From: Agelaius tricolor
Lineage: Eukaryota; Chordata; Aves; Passeriformes; Icteridae
DNA: 64,000 nucleotides
Reading direction: 5' to 3'
Assembly: GCA_023055355.1 (NCBI GenBank)
Contig: JALJCS010000024.1
Location: 11,733,501-11,797,500 of the forward strand
Below the pieces are notes generated by a model, which saw nothing but the letters and a program-made list of their open reading frames with translations, made no database searches and was not told the DNA's origin. Every line of letters begins with the position of its first letter. The first letter of the stretch is position 1. Of the stretch, positions 63,801 through 64,000 are shown piece by piece. The position numbers and the translations under genes are program-made.

Positions 63801-64000
63801 AGGCTCAGCTATATTTGGGTTAGACCTTACAGTGTCAAAGATAGTGCATGCTAATTTAATTTAGTACAAAGAAAGCTCCAAACATAACTTCCCATTTCAA
63901 GTGTTCATAACTTTTATCGAATATATTATCTCAGAGTAAAATTAGTTTTCTCATCTCTCCAATTAAATCTTAAAAAAATCTGCATTCTTAGTCATATTTT

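Larger units (their letters stand above)
56401..64000. other. Unique sequence, no established gene
   Basis: About 7.6 kb of AT-rich sequence. It contains the long frame at 58330-58854 and an AT microsatellite at 60799. No exon, RNA gene or transposon that I can support. Confidence 0.55.

Overview
The window looks like non-coding DNA from a bird, most likely a passerine. The only LINE family I can recognise is CR1, including copies that end in the diagnostic ATTCTGTG-type 3' repeat. I see no L1, Alu, B1 or other mammalian repeats. Two long terminal repeats have the look of avian endogenous retrovirus LTRs, and the background is AT-rich and CpG-poor, as in large avian introns and gene deserts. 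The species call is inference from repeat content; nothing in the window names a host gene.

I find no host protein-coding exon that I can defend. No open frame resembles a known vertebrate family, and I found no tRNA, rRNA, snRNA, CRISPR array or CpG-island promoter. The window is therefore either intergenic or inside a very long intron. Three unexplained open frames are listed at low confidence because a reader may want to test them: 58330-58854 (+), 30535-31041 (-) and 7847-8095 (+).

Layout. 1-12.8 kb: unique AT-rich sequence with a CTTTTT hexamer array near 2.2 kb. 12.8-19.2 kb: unique sequence with two worn CR1 3' fragments and a GC-richer patch at 18.58-19.12 kb. 19.2-22.3 kb: an LTR U3-like fragment, then the largest element, a minus-strand CR1 of about 1.5 kb split by a 440-bp solo LTR with recognisable target-site duplications and a (TA)31 tract. 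22.3-32.8 kb: unique sequence with homopolymers, a TA tract, a 25-bp palindrome and a perfect 14-bp-stem hairpin. 32.78-33.39 kb: a GC- and CpG-rich reverse-strand solo LTR, the only clear CpG-rich block. 33.4-50.3 kb: unique sequence with a pentamer array, a plus-strand CR1 (copy A, 39.58-40.40 kb), an ancient CR1 scrap and a 22-bp perfect palindrome. 50.29-50.72 kb: a second plus-strand CR1 (copy B). 50.7-64 kb: unique sequence with one CR1 3' fragment at 56.24 kb.

The most interesting signal is between CR1 copies A and B. A 190-bp internal stretch differs at only 5 positions, all transitions, while the adjoining CR1 sequence on both sides differs at roughly 20% or more. This is what gene conversion between the two same-orientation copies, about 10.6 kb apart, would leave. 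I did not find a previously undescribed coding system.
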